This document shows, in pieces, positions 11,962-22,469 of a stretch of 64,000 nt of DNA. The translations under genes and the position numbers were made by a program. The stretch comes from Manihot esculenta (lineage: Eukaryota; Streptophyta; Magnoliopsida; Malpighiales; Euphorbiaceae), in assembly GCF_001659605.2 (NCBI RefSeq), contig NC_035167.2, forward strand, positions 5,953,734 to 6,017,733, given 5' to 3'. The stretch's first letter is position 1. Every line of letters begins with the position of its first letter. The notes below the pieces were generated by a model. That model saw only the letters and a program-made list of their open reading frames with translations, was not told the DNA's origin and did not search any database.

Positions 11962-12052
11962 CTTTTTTTTGAATCGGGAATTGAGAATAGAACTTGAGAT
12001 CTCTTAAATTTACTCGGATGCACTTACCACCAGATTAAGTCTGTTAGTGCAA
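11962..12052 (-). mobile_element. SINE, first of two
   Basis: On the minus strand it reads from TTGCACTAACAG through GGTGGTAAGTGC (A-box-like) and CAAGTTCTATTCTC (B-box-like) to a short A-run. It is flanked by a perfect 9-bp direct repeat CAATTATAT (11953-11961 and 12053-12061). Size, internal Pol III-like boxes, A-tail and own target duplication support a SINE of about 90 bp. Confidence 0.7.
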
Positions 12053-12110
12053 CAATTATATTCATTAAAACGGATTATACAATTACAAAATAAATGAAAA
12101 AAAAATATTT

Positions 12111-12213
12111 TTTTTTTTTTGAAATGGGATTAGAAATTAGGGGAGTAGAAATTGAGATTTATCATATTTACTCAAATACACTTACCACCAGATTGAATAT
12201 GTTAATGTAAAGC
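12111..12213 (-). mobile_element. SINE, second of two
   Basis: Same family and orientation as the unit at 11962-12052 (shared CACTTACCACCAGATT block on the plus strand), flanked by its own 9-bp repeat AAAATATTT (12102-12110 and 12214-12222). Separate target duplications show two independent insertions, about 0.25 kb ahead of the PR-1 start codon. Confidence 0.68.
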
Positions 12214-12346
12214 AAAATATTTATATGATTCAATCATAAAATCTATGCAACATAAAACAAACATGAAAGAATGATTAAAAAGAAACAAAGAGAGGACCAC
12301 TTACATAAGTAAAATAATGATTTGTCTCTATTTGGTTAACTTTTTT

Positions 12347-12354
12347 TATAAATA
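12347..12354 (+). promoter_or_regulatory. Putative TATA box of the plus-strand PR-1 gene
   Basis: TATAAATA lies 92 bases upstream of the chosen ATG at 12446, a usual spacing for a plant gene with a short leader. Confidence 0.5.
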
Positions 12355-12445
12355 TCAAAGATATAATCCTCCCCACTTCAACCAAGAAGGTTTCAAAATC
12401 TCTTCTCCGTTTCCTTGCCTTGCAAAAAATCAAGGAAATAAAGAG

Positions 12446-12928
12446 ATGTTTCTGAGAAACTTGTTATTAGCCACACTTTTAGTGGGATCAATCCAAGTTC
12501 AAATCTCCGTATCCCAAAATTCTCCCCAGGATTACGTGAACGCCCACAACGCAGTTCGTGCAGAAGTGGGAGTGAGTCCGCTTTCTTGGAACAAGACAGT
12601 GGCAGCATATGCTCAAAAGTATGCAAATTCAAGGATTAATGAGAACTGTGAGTTGGAGCATTCATATGGACCTTATGGTGAGAACATTGCAGAAGGCTAC
12701 GGCAACCTAAACGGCGTCGATGCAGTGACGATGTGGGTGAGCGAGAAGCCTAACTATGATTATAAATCAAATTCTTGTGTCGGCGATGAGTGCCTGCACT
12801 ACACTCAGGTTGTTTGGCGTAACTCTGTTCATCTTGGGTGTGGAAGGGCTAAATGCAAGAATGGTTGGTGGTTTGTGACTTGCAATTATGAGCCTGTGGG
12901 CAACATAGAGGGTCAGCGTCCCTTTTGA
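12446..12928 (+). CDS. PR1: Pathogenesis-related protein 1 (CAP domain), secreted
   Basis: The 160-residue intronless product is a basic-size plant PR-1: an N-terminal signal peptide (residues 1 to about 24) and one CAP domain. The frame is open for 43 codons upstream, but the Met at 12446 is followed at once by the hydrophobic signal peptide and lies just downstream of a TATA box, so it is preferred. Visible family marks are the CAP cavity residues H72, E79, E100 and H118 (in EHSYGPYGEN, WVSEK and CLHYTQVVW), and six cysteines at 68, 111, 116, 132, 137 and 146 for three disulphides. The C-terminal CNYEPVGNIEGQRPF matches the CAPE peptide region, but it ends in Phe rather than the usual Tyr. 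The likely role is an apoplastic defence protein that binds sterols. It is clearly diverged from the minus-strand PR-1 genes. Confidence 0.95.
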   Translation: MFLRNLLLATLLVGSIQVQISVSQNSPQDYVNAHNAVRAEVGVSPLSWNKTVAAYAQKYANSRINENCELEHSYGPYGENIAEGYGNLNGVDAVTMWVSEKPNYDYKSNSCVGDECLHYTQVVWRNSVHLGCGRAKCKNGWWFVTCNYEPVGNIEGQRPF

Positions 12929-13099
12929 GTTTCTGCTACTCTTAATTTATATATAAATAACAATATCTATCATAATCTAGGCTAAGATTGCTCACTATGC
13001 CTTTTTTTTGGTATTTCTTTAGCAATATTATATATAAAATATTTACGGATTATTTTTTAACTTGAAGAATATAATGGTTATAATAGAAATATAATCTGC

Positions 13100-14045
13100 C
13101 AAAATAAGTGAAACGACGCGCAAAGAAAAAATTAAGTTATAATTCAAACGGTGCGTAGTCATAAACTGAAATGATGCATTTCCAAGCCACCTATAAATAA
13201 GTCATCTTCTCCAAAGCATACAAGTACATGAATTGAATCAGCTATACTGTAACAGTTTCATGGCGGGAAGAATGAAAACGGTTATAAAATTTGTTAGTAG
13301 AAGGTTCCAGATGTATCTAGCATTTCATAGCTCACTCTGTTGTGTGTAGAGGAAAGAAAGAGATATAGAAATTACTTCATTCTCTCAAAAATTTACAATT
13401 CTTTCTAAAAATTTCCTTTTGTTTCATGGTATTAGACCTAGTCGATCGTCTGACGCTTCTCTAACGTGAAAATGGTTGAAATTGAAGTTCAAAATGCAAA
13501 TCAAACTTGCAAATTCACGTGATTTTGTAGAACCCATACTCAGTTGGGACTGCTCTGGTGAGTTCTCCACTTACCAGAGAGAATTACCTCTTATGGAGTA
13601 GATCCATGATTATCTTGATTTCGTTTCTGAAAAACATAAAAAGCCTAATGAAGGTTCTACCATCCATGTTCTATGCTATCTAAAAGGATGTACTACTCAT
13701 GGTTTCTTCTATCCATCTCAGACCTCTTTCAACCTCACCGCTTATTGCGACGCTGACTGGGCATCTTGCACTGACAACAGATGCTCCGTAAGTGGGTTCT
13801 ACATCTTCATGGATAACTCCTTAATTTCATAGAAGACGAAGAAACAGAGCACAGTAAGCGTCATCTGCTAAAGCTAAATATCGAAGTATGGCTTCCATTA
13901 TATATGAGCTTCGGTGGATATATTATCTTCTTCAAACTTTTCAGCTCCCCTTCCATACACCTAATACTCCTGCAATGCGACAATAAAGCAACAATCCATA
14001 TTGCTGCAAATTCGATGTTTCATGAGACTTTGATGTAGATAAAAT
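13100..14045 (+). mobile_element. Ty1/copia element with a large internal deletion
   Basis: An LTR-like stretch with a TATA box (TATAAATAA, 13192-13200) ends just before a degenerate primer-binding site TGGTATTAGACC (13427-13438). A gag start follows (about 13470-13600, LTRENYLLWSRSMI in pieces). The sequence then jumps to RNase H coding (about 13650-14045) with VLCYLKGCTTHGFFYPSQ, AYCDADWASCTDNR and an S*KTKKQSTVS block. Stops and frameshifts break it, and protease, integrase and RT are missing. The 5' boundary is approximate and no 3' LTR was found. Confidence 0.75.
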
Positions 14046-14100
14046 ATTTTCTCAAATAAATCCTCTAGCAATAGCAACAGGAAAAAAAAGTTCTAAAACA

Positions 14101-14597
14101 TAGATTCACGATGGTTGGTGCAGTATTCGGTTCGAATCGAAAAAATCAACGGAATTGAATTAACTTGAAAAATCAGTTCAATTTTTTATTTATTTCAGTT
14201 CAATTTGATTTTTAATTTTGAAAATTTCGATTATTTCAGTTTGGTTCGATTTTAATAAAAAAATCAAAATAATCGAACCGAACCGATTAGTGATAATAAT
14301 ATATTATTTTCAATAATATAGAGAAATTAGATTATATTAAAGTTAAAATATTTTAATAAAATTTTAAAATATTAAAAATAAAGCGTAAAAAATAAAAAAT
14401 TTATTTAAAATCAAAATCGATCAAATTGAATCAAATCAAATTAAATCAGATCGATTTGGTTTGATTTAATTTTTTATCAAAATCAATTCGATTCGATTTT
14501 TAAAAAATACTTAAATTTTAACTTTTAATTTATTCGATTTAGTTCAATTTTAAACCGAACTAACTGAATGTTCGATCTCAATTAGTGGTTATCTCTA
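14101..14597. mobile_element. MITE rich in TTCGGTT/AACCGAA words (about 500 bp)
   Basis: The ends TAGATTCACGATGG and GGTTATCTCTA are weakly inverted. Inside both ends are TATTCGGTTCGAATCG and AACCGAACTAACTGAATG, a subterminal pattern common in plant hAT-like MITEs. Flanking 8-mers (CTAAAACA, TTTAAATA) match only in part. A more decayed relative lies at about 49100-49460. No coding capacity is seen. Confidence 0.55.
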
Positions 14598-15153
14598 TTT
14601 AAATAAATAAGACAAGAGTAATTATAAGTATTATTTTATTTGCATATTTAATTTGGTCGATTAATAAGTGAGTTCTACTAGTCAATATTTATTTTATTAT
14701 AAAAATAAAAAATTTATTTTTATTTTAAAAAAATGTTGAATATTTATTTTATTATAAAAATAAAAATTTTATTTTTATTTAAAAAAAATAAAATTCGAAT
14801 CATCCATTAACCAGGGAGACAAAAGTGGCGGTGAAGTGTTACGAGAGACACGAAGGAGGCGATAGCAAGTTATAGGTGGTTGGATCGGACAAAGATTCAT
14901 GGGCAAAGGATGAAGAATGTGAAAGATGACCATGACCATCTTTTGAATTTTAGACGAAAGGGAGAGAGTCACGGGAGAGAAAAGACAAATTAATCATAAT
15001 AATAAAAAAATAATTTAGAGTTTTATAAAATAAGATGATGCAGAGTCCACATTTACATCATTTTTCCTAAGAATTTTGCCAGATTCTTTCTAAGAAAAAC
15101 ACAGAATTTTTGCCAGATAGGTATTGGCATTTTAAAATCATTGCCTGTTGCGA

Positions 15154-15189
<36 letters not shown>

Positions 15190-15678
15190 CAAATCTTAAT
15201 ATATATTAATAATAAATTCAGAAATTCTCTAAAAATTATCTTTCGATAGCCACTTCTCACAAATTTTTTTTCCCTTATTAAGTTTGGCAAAATACCTAGA
15301 TTTTTTTAGAGTTTGAATCTATACATGTTGATAATAATTTTGTTGTTTTGATTTCAGTTTAATATGATTTTTAATTTTGATTTTAATCTGATTTTTAATT
15401 TTTTAAAAAAATATATATTTTTTTTACTTAAAAAATCGTACTTTAACTACCATTTAAATTTTAAAATTAATCATTAATATATATTTAAATTATTTACAAC
15501 TAATAAAAAAATATATATATATTACAAAACTAACCATCCAAATAATAATATAAATATATCATTTAATTATTTTTTATTATATAATATTTAATTATAAAAT
15601 AAAAATAATTAAAGACATTTTAATATATTTTTTAAAATTAAAAAATAAAATAATAAATTTTTTTATATTATAGGGATT
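14598..15678. other. AT-rich intergenic stretch
   Basis: No gene is supported. It holds a poly-T run at about 15156-15190. The open frame near 14775-14972 has no family resemblance. Confidence 0.55.
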
Positions 15679-16594
15679 AAATAGTAATTCTTCTTTCATC
15701 ATTTATATTAACCTATCAAATAGTTTTTAAATTAATTTCTGAATTACTATTATTTTTTTATTAAAATGATTTTTTTTTCAAATTGTAAATGTAATTCATT
15801 TAATTTTAACTCAAAATTAAGTGATTAAATCATTCATATACAATAAACATATGGGTTGATCTCCATTTTGGGTTTTATAAATTATGGGATTAATTCTCAA
15901 TTTTATTAAATATTTGATTTTTTTTCTCACTTTAAGAAAAAGTTTTATACCATACAACCATAATTGAGACCTAATTTATAGTAAAGATAATTCATCGAAT
16001 TTCATATGTAAATTTCACCGTAATAATATTATTATATTAACAATATATATATTTTTAAATTTTTTTAAATTAAAATTAAAAAAATAAAATTGCGGGATTC
16101 AAACTCAATTTTTTATCAACACTCACTCTCTCCCGAACAGATTGAGTCTTTATATAAAATTACCATTAGCGGATACAATCCATCAGATCCCGTTACACTT
16201 ATAATTGCGGAATCCTCTATTTACTAGCTGGTACCAATCGGACTTTCAAGAGATACGATAATTAACTCTATCTTCTTATAGTATAAAAGCTAATAATCGC
16301 ATAGATCAAAGTATACATTCTTATACAACTACTTTTGAGTTTTAAGCAATTCATTATACTCACTATTTTCTTCACTTTACTGATTTGAATATCGGAGTGG
16401 CTCCCTTATGTGTCAGCCACCTCATATTTTCTTTCTTGCAAATTGACCAATCGCGGCACAGTTTCATTTTAGCCACATCGTTTGGTTTCGTTACTAAGAA
16501 AGTCTATTGAATTCTCTCTGTTCAATTAGATTAAAAATCGGTCTCTCGTTCACTTTTTCCTAAAAAGAATCCTTTTACCTATTACATTCTCTAA

Positions 16595-17945
16595 ATGGCT
16601 GACAATTCACGAGCTGCTGCTAAGACTGTTGCCAACAAATTTCCTCCACTCTTGACAGTGGATAAACCCTCAATGGTCAATGAGGCGGATCTGAACAATT
16701 TGAATAACAAGCAAATACTTTAATATAGTAAGAGGTTACAAGCCACTCTCGAGTAGTATAAGGCTCGGGAGGAAGCCTAATGCATGGCTTCTATGATAAG
16801 AGAGGAGGCCACCATTGATACTCCAAAGACTTAGACAGAAGCAATCCAAACGCAGTTCAAAGGGAAAGCCAAACTGGAGGACGAAGACTCATCGAACGAG
16901 ACTCTAAAGGACGTCGACTGGAAACTGGTACGAGCTGTTCAAAGGTACCAGAAGGAGCAAGAAGAGGATTATGGCCTGGACGGTGCCTCGCCCTTGTTAG
17001 AAAAGATCATAGCAAAGACTTTTCTTGCCAAATTCAAACTCCCAAGTTTGGACAAATATGAGGGAATAACAGATCCCATAAGTCATTTGGCGATCTTTAG
17101 AATAACAATGCAGCTTCAAGACATCAATGATTTTGTACTGTGTTGAGTGTTTTCGTCCACACTCACAGGTTTGGCTTAGTAATGATACCAACATCTAAGC
17201 CTAGGTTCTATTCAAAACTTTACTCAGTTTGCCATGTTATTTAAGTATAGATTTATCACTTGCATGCATCCTAAAAAGCTCTCCTTTGACTTACAGAAAA
17301 TTTGCCAAGAAGAGACCAAGACTTTAAGGAGTTTTATCTCACGATTCAATGTTGAAGCAATACAGGTGGAAGAATTAAATCATGAAATAGTGTGTGAAGC
17401 ATTGAAAAAAAGAATGCGCAACATCAAATTCATGGATTCCCTAATAAAGAACCCGCTGCTACTTATCAGTAGCTAATTGACAAGGCTCAAAAGTACATAA
17501 AGCTAGATGATGAAGTCCATGCACTGAAAGAAGACAAGAGGATGAGTCGGAAGCAAAACCAAAAGCCGGAGAGGTGACGATATGAAGGAGACTACAGAAA
17601 TTACCTAGTGTCTTGAGGAAGGAACGACCGGGGTAAATATAAGATCTATACTCCACTAAATGACTCATGAATACACATACTTATGTGGATCAGAAAAAAA
17701 TAGCAAAGAGGTTAAAAGGCCTACCAAGCTTAACCTAGACAAATCAGACATACAAGACAGGATAAAGTATTGCCAATTTCATGAGGATCATGGGCACACT
17801 ACAGAGTGATGCCAGCAGCTAAAAGATGAAATTGATAGTTTGATAAGGGACGAAACGCTCCGAAAGTTTGCTATAAAAGGCAAAGAAGAAAAGAGGTTAG
17901 GACCTAAGATAAGAACACCAATCAATCCTGATGTAAAATGAACCC
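16595..17945 (+). pseudogene. Broken gag gene of the LARD-like element (unit A)
   Basis: The reading starts MADNSRAAAKTVANKFP at 16595 and follows a retrotransposon gag: FLAKFKLPSLDKYEG, HLAIFRITMQLQDINDF, then SFDLQKICQEET, the zinc-like motif YCQFHEDHGHTTE (C-x3-H-x3-H) and QQLKDEIDSLIRD. In-frame stops occur in several places (for instance after NNKQIL, and inside the zinc-like motif where a TGA follows TTE), with frameshifts near 17160-17230. It cannot make a full-length protein. The unit B copy has different lesions. Confidence 0.75.
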
Positions 17946-18189
17946 ATAGTGGTTATTCACATAATTGTAGGAGGATCGAGTGGCACGGGTCTGTAGAAGT
18001 AGACTGTCACAGATATTCAGCTCCTAAGTCAAACTCCGAGTTTTAAAATTGGTCAAGTTACACAGCTGAGTCTTTTAGTTATTCTTAAAAGAATGTTTGT
18101 AATTTATGATGTTATAAATAAAACTATGATGTATTCTTTAAACTTTTTTTATATGTAAATCAGAAATATTAGATAGATAAAAGTGTGGA

Positions 18190-18960
18190 GACAAGAACAA
18201 TGTCACAAGGCGGGTAACTGCCAAACGAGCCATAAGATAGGTATTCACTAAGCCGATGACTGGGTGTTAGTCCTATTAATTAAATCATTTTATGCTAAAG
18301 CCACAAGACGGGTATATGCCAGGCTGATGACCGGGTGTTAATCCCGTTAACTGAGGCATTTTATGTCAAAACCACAAGGTGGGTATCCGCCAAGCTTACA
18401 ATCTGGTGTGAGTTCCGATTAATAAAAATTTTCAAGGCATTTTATGCCTAGACTACAAGGCGAGTATCCGCTAGGCTCAAGTTCCGTTAATCAAATTTTT
18501 TAAGATATTTTATGCTAAGGCTACAAGGCAGGTATCCGCCAAGCCCATGAACGGGCACTAGTCCCATTAATTAAATTCTCTAAGACATTTTATGCCAAAG
18601 CCACAAGACAGGTATCTGTCAAGATCATGACCGGATGTTAGTCCCAAAAGATAAAGGCAAGTTTCTGCTGAAAAGCGCCACAAGGTGGGTAACTGCCAAG
18701 CGAGTCTTCAGGTGTTAGTCTCAAAAGATAAAGGTAAGTTTCTACTAAAAAGCGCCAAAAGGCAAGTAACCGTCAGACGAGTTTTCGGGTGTTAGTTCCA
18801 AAAGACAAAGGCAAGTTTTTGCCGAAAAGCGCTACAAGGCGGGTAATCGCCAGGCGAGTCTTTAGGTATTAGTCTCAAAAAATAAAAGCAAGTTTCTATC
18901 AAAAAGTGAAATGAGGCGGATAACCGCCAGACACATGACTGGGTGTTAGTCCCAAAACCA
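18190..18960 (+). repeat. Tandem repeat array inside the LARD-like element (unit A)
   Basis: Two interleaved unit types of roughly 70-80 bp recur: one around GCATTTTATGCCAAAGCCAC and GGGTATCCGCCAAGC, the other around AAAGGCAAGTTTCTGCC and GGGTAACCGCCAGGCG, each followed by a GGGTGTTAGTCCC-like tail. Units are imperfect and noncoding. The same array is at 30075-30869 and resumes at 42617. Confidence 0.8.
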
Positions 18961-19446
18961 TGAAAAACAGTTATAAGCTTTGAATATGAAGAATCAAAGA
19001 CTAATGGAGGGACTTATGATATGACATAACAATCACTCAAAATAAGCCATGGGCTGTCACCATAAGACAGAGTCATATGGCAAGGGTCTGATAAGATGAT
19101 ATGCAGTTCTACTCGTAAAAAGAAAGACTTGGACACCGTAGCAAGAAAGACTCAGACACTGTAGCAAGAAAGACTCAAATACTGTAGTAAGAAAGACTCA
19201 GATACTGTAGCACCCGATTCTTCATCAAGAGTCACCCTCTCCCGAACAGGTCGAATTTTCACATAAAGTTACCGTTAGCGGATACAGTCCAGTAGATACT
19301 CATTATACCTATAATCGCATGATCCCTTATCTACTAATCGGTACGAGTCAAATTTTCAGGAAATATGATAACTAACTCCATCTTCTTATAGTATAAAAGC
19401 TAATGATCGTACTACTCTTGAGTTCTAAATAATTCATTACACTCGC

Positions 19447-20655
19447 TCTAAAGTAAACACTAATTCATTTTAAACTTTAAGCAATTAGTTCAACACTTCT
19501 ACATTTTAAACTTTAAACAACTGTATTTTAGCAGTAGTTATGAAATTATTATAATATTATTCCTAAGATAACAATTTAGCAGTAGTTTAAAATTATTATA
19601 AAGAAAATCTATTTTTTTACCTATATAATAACATACTTAAATAAAAAAATTTATTTTATATTTAATAAAATTATAATTTTAACCACTCTTTTCAATTGCT
19701 AAAAAATAAATAAGTCGATACCTTATACTCAACAGTAGAGGCAAATGCAATAGATTTCAAACCGTTGCTATTCACCTACGACTATAATTAAAGTATATAA
19801 GTAATAATTTATTACTTAGACCATATTTAAAATAGTGCAACCAATTTAAATTATTAATTCAAAAAACCAAATTCCTATAGAATTTCATTTTAATAAATAC
19901 TTACTAATATAATTAAGATAAAAATTAATTAGTTTTAATCAATTAAAATTATTAATTCAATAAATCAAGTTTATATATTAATGTCAAGTGTCAAATTTTT
20001 AATTTATAATATAATTCTATCAATTTTGAATTCTTTTCAAAATGTCTTTCCAAAACGATTTATGTTTATATAAACACTAGAAAAATCTTGTAATCTCTCT
20101 ATGTTGGATTCTTTATTTTTCATTTCACATAACTTATTTAAATAAATTATTTATTTCCCACTTAGCTTATTCAAATAATTTTATTTAATATTTCTGCTCA
20201 TATAAAAAGTATTTTTCGACTTAAACTTTTTATTAGTATAAATATTTCAAAATTCTAACAACCATAGCTAATTTATAAATTTAAATCTATATTCGTATTT
20301 TAGAACCGAAAATATTATATAAGTGAAAATCATTTTCTCTAATTTAGAATTTCACTAAATAAACTAATACTAATATGACTTTTGTGCTACCTCCCGAATT
20401 CATGAACATTTATGATTAAAACTGTTGAAGCGGCACCACTTCTCATGTTCGTATAGATGAAATCCTTATTTAAATAAGATATTGCTTCATTAAGAGTGTC
20501 ATCACTCATCCTGTTTTATAAGCTAGCATTAATTTATATATTATTTAATGATCACAAATTTAACATTTAGTTCTTTTACTGATAATTTGTTATTACCCTT
20601 TAAACTTTACTTTAGTGATTTGCTAAAGAAAACTAAGTTTCCAATATTAGTAAGT
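19447..20655 (-). repeat. Probable copia 3' end / LTR relic, unit A
   Basis: This AT-rich block lies directly downstream, on the minus strand, of copia RNase H coding and is shared with 43188-44347. It is likely the 3' untranslated region and LTR of that copia element. No LTR ends could be fixed. Confidence 0.45.
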
Positions 20656-20865
20656 TTAACTAACAAATCTTAACCCTAAACCTGTAGATGTACTTTTTAT
20701 TAAATCTCTCGAGAATTCTTTAATAAATAGATCTGCCAGGTTATTATAAGACTTAAAATAAATAATTGTTATTATTCTATCAGCAATTGATAGCCTTATA
20801 TATTCATGTCTCAAGCTAATATGTCTAGATTTATTATTATATACTTTAATATATGCTCTAGACAT
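20656..20865 (-). pseudogene. Copia polyprotein C-terminus, unit A
   Basis: The 69-residue frame contains NKSRHISLRHEYIR, FKSYNNLADLFIKE and LIKSTSTGLGL, the standard C-terminal end of the Ty1/copia RNase H domain (KSRHI-RHx-I and the LADPFTK-like motif). Everything upstream of it is missing. The unit B copy is at 44348-44557. Confidence 0.75.
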
Positions 20866-21118
20866 GATTAGTTAGACTAAGTTTAGGAATACTTTAATTT
20901 TTTTTTTAAATAATTAGACTAAGTTTATAATAGTGATATTTAGGCTTAAATAGCTATTTATAATGAAAATTAAGGATTAAAATATTTTATAAAATATTTA
21001 AAAAATAGCTAAAAGAAATAAAGTGCTGAATATAATAAAAAATTTAAGGCTGGAAAATGAAGATAAATCCAACAATATATAATTATAATAAGTTTAGGCT
21101 GATTAACTGTTTTATTAT

Positions 21119-21206
21119 TGTAATGATTTATTGATAATACATAGTATCTTCTTCATAAGTTTTGTAATGATTTATTGATAATACATAGTATCTTCTTCAT
21201 AAGTTT
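21119..21206. repeat. 44-bp tandem duplication in the 3' flank of the unit A PR-1 gene
   Basis: The block starting TGTAATGATTTATTGATAAT is present twice, at 21119 and 21163, a 44-base period. Unit B has it once (from about 44656). It lies 38 bases or more past the stop codon, in the probable 3' untranslated region or just beyond. Confidence 0.85.
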
Positions 21207-21243
21207 AGGCTAAAACAAAACATGATCCCATGAAGATTTGAAA

Positions 21244-21735
21244 TTAATAAGGTCTTTGCCCGACAAAGTTGCCAGGAGGATCATAGTTGCATCCAATGAA
21301 GGTTCCTCCATTGTTGCACTTCACCTTAGCACATCCTAAGCGAACCGAGTTACGCCAAACCACCTGTGTGTAGTGCAAGCACTGCTTTCCTCCAGTACAA
21401 GAATTAGAATTGTAATCGTAAAAAGCCTTTTCGTCAACCCACAGTTTTACAGCATCTCTGCCTGAAAGTTCACCGGAGCTCTTAGCAAGATTCTCCCCGT
21501 AAGGTGGGTTAGTGGAATGCACAAGATTGCAGTCACCAGCTCGTTGATTGGCATAATTCTGAGCAAAAGCTGCCACTGTGTTGTCCCAAGTCATGGGTCC
21601 AACACCCACAGCTGCTCGAGCTTGGTTATGTGCATCAAGAAAGTCTTGTTGTGAGTCCTGGGCGTTTAAGGGAAGGATTAGGCTGGCTAAGCTCACGAGG
21701 CAAAGGAGAGAAAGTGAATTCTTGTAGAACGCCAT
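21244..21735 (-). CDS. PR1: Pathogenesis-related protein 1 (CAP domain), unit A paralogue
   Basis: Intronless, 163 residues. The start at 21735 (MAFYKNSLS) is chosen over an upstream in-frame Met, because the unit B paralogue lacks that extension and a TATA box (CTATAAAT, 21811-21818) sits 76 bases above it. Signal peptide 1 to about 25 (...LPLNA), then a CAP domain with cavity residues H73, E81, E102 and H121, and mature cysteines 69, 113, 119, 135, 140 and 149. The C-terminal [15 protein letters not shown] is a canonical CAPE-type end. As a PR-1 it should be secreted and act in pathogen defence. It differs from the unit B protein at 8 of 163 residues, five of them within residues 85-93. Confidence 0.96.
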   Translation of the reverse strand: MAFYKNSLSLLCLVSLASLILPLNAQDSQQDFLDAHNQARAAVGVGPMTWDNTVAAFAQNYANQRAGDCNLVHSTNPPYGENLAKSSGELSGRDAVKLWVDEKAFYDYNSNSCTGGKQCLHYTQVVWRNSVRLGCAKVKCNNGGTFIGCNYDPPGNFVGQRPY

Positions 21736-21810
21736 TTTTGAGTTTGAAAAGAAATATTTGAGAGAAGATCTTAGGCAATGGACGATTAAAAGATGTTTGT
21801 TTTGCTTGGC

Positions 21811-21818
21811 ATTTATAG
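21811..21818 (-). promoter_or_regulatory. Putative TATA box of the unit A PR-1 gene
   Basis: CTATAAAT on the minus strand, 76 bases above the ATG. The same box and spacing class recur above the unit B gene. Confidence 0.6.
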
Positions 21819-21879
21819 AGATAAGAGTGTGGAATTTTTTGTGAAGAATATGGAAGTGTATATGTGGAATAAATTGCAT

Positions 21880-22455
21880 AGAACTTGTTTTACATTAATC
21901 TACCGCAGAAAAGTCACTTATAATTATATTTTATTTTTTAATTAGATATTTTGAAATTATAAATATAACGTATTTTTAAATTTAAAAAAATATATATTTA
22001 TTTTTATGATAAATTTATAATTTTCAGATACAGAGGATTTTAAAAAAAAAAAACTTTTCTTTCTGTCACATCAGGTAGGGTGGACACGGAATTAAAATTG
22101 GTAACACTGGCAAGAAAAGGCCACACGTAATTATTCTATTCTATACTCCTAAAATGCATTAGAATGAGTTGGTTATTTTAACCAATGGTAATATAACACA
22201 TCAGCAATTGCATATAACTAAAAATTTAATAAATTAGAATAATTTTTCATTAAAATATATAACTGTCGTAAGCAAATGCTGCGTACTTTGAATGATTACG
22301 ATTTTTTTCTTCTATAGAGAATGATTACGAGTTTATTTTCTTTGTAAATATGATATATTAATTACATTAATTAATTGCAGTTCAAAATTTAATTTTAGAA
22401 CATTAAGAGAATTGCTTGAGGTGGCAGAACATTAAGAGAATTGCTTGAGTGTAAT
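21880..22455. other. PR-1 promoter and upstream flank, unit A
   Basis: This region is shared with about 45390-45900. Conserved parts include a block around GTGGACACGGAATTAAAATTGG and one around TTTTAACCAATGGTAATATA. A 26-base word around CATTAAGAGAATTGCTTGAG is present twice in A (22401-22450) and once in B. Confidence 0.5.
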
Positions 22456-22469
22456 TTATTGGATTAATT

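Larger units (their letters stand above)
16108..19446 (+). mobile_element. Gag-only Ty3/gypsy element (LARD-like), copy in unit A
   Basis: A 5' LTR (about 16108-16440, its first bases lost), a primer-site-like ATCGCGGCACAG at 16450-16461, a gag relic, a long tandem-repeat region and a shortened 3' LTR (19206-19446, starting TGTAGCACCC) follow in order. No protease, RT or integrase is present between them. The gag motif YCQFHEDHGHTTE is of the kind found in Tat/Athila-type plant gypsy elements. The 3' LTR lacks about the last 85 bases of the 5' LTR, and the unit B copy stops at nearly the same point. Confidence 0.75.

Noticed and set aside
12317..12445. Upstream 43-codon N-terminal extension of the plus-strand PR-1
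   Set aside because: It would place the signal peptide internally and overlaps the TATA box; the Met at 12446 fits the family.
14775..14972. 65-codon minus-strand frame
   Set aside because: No recognisable family, no promoter context, in AT-rich repeat-laden DNA; chance length.
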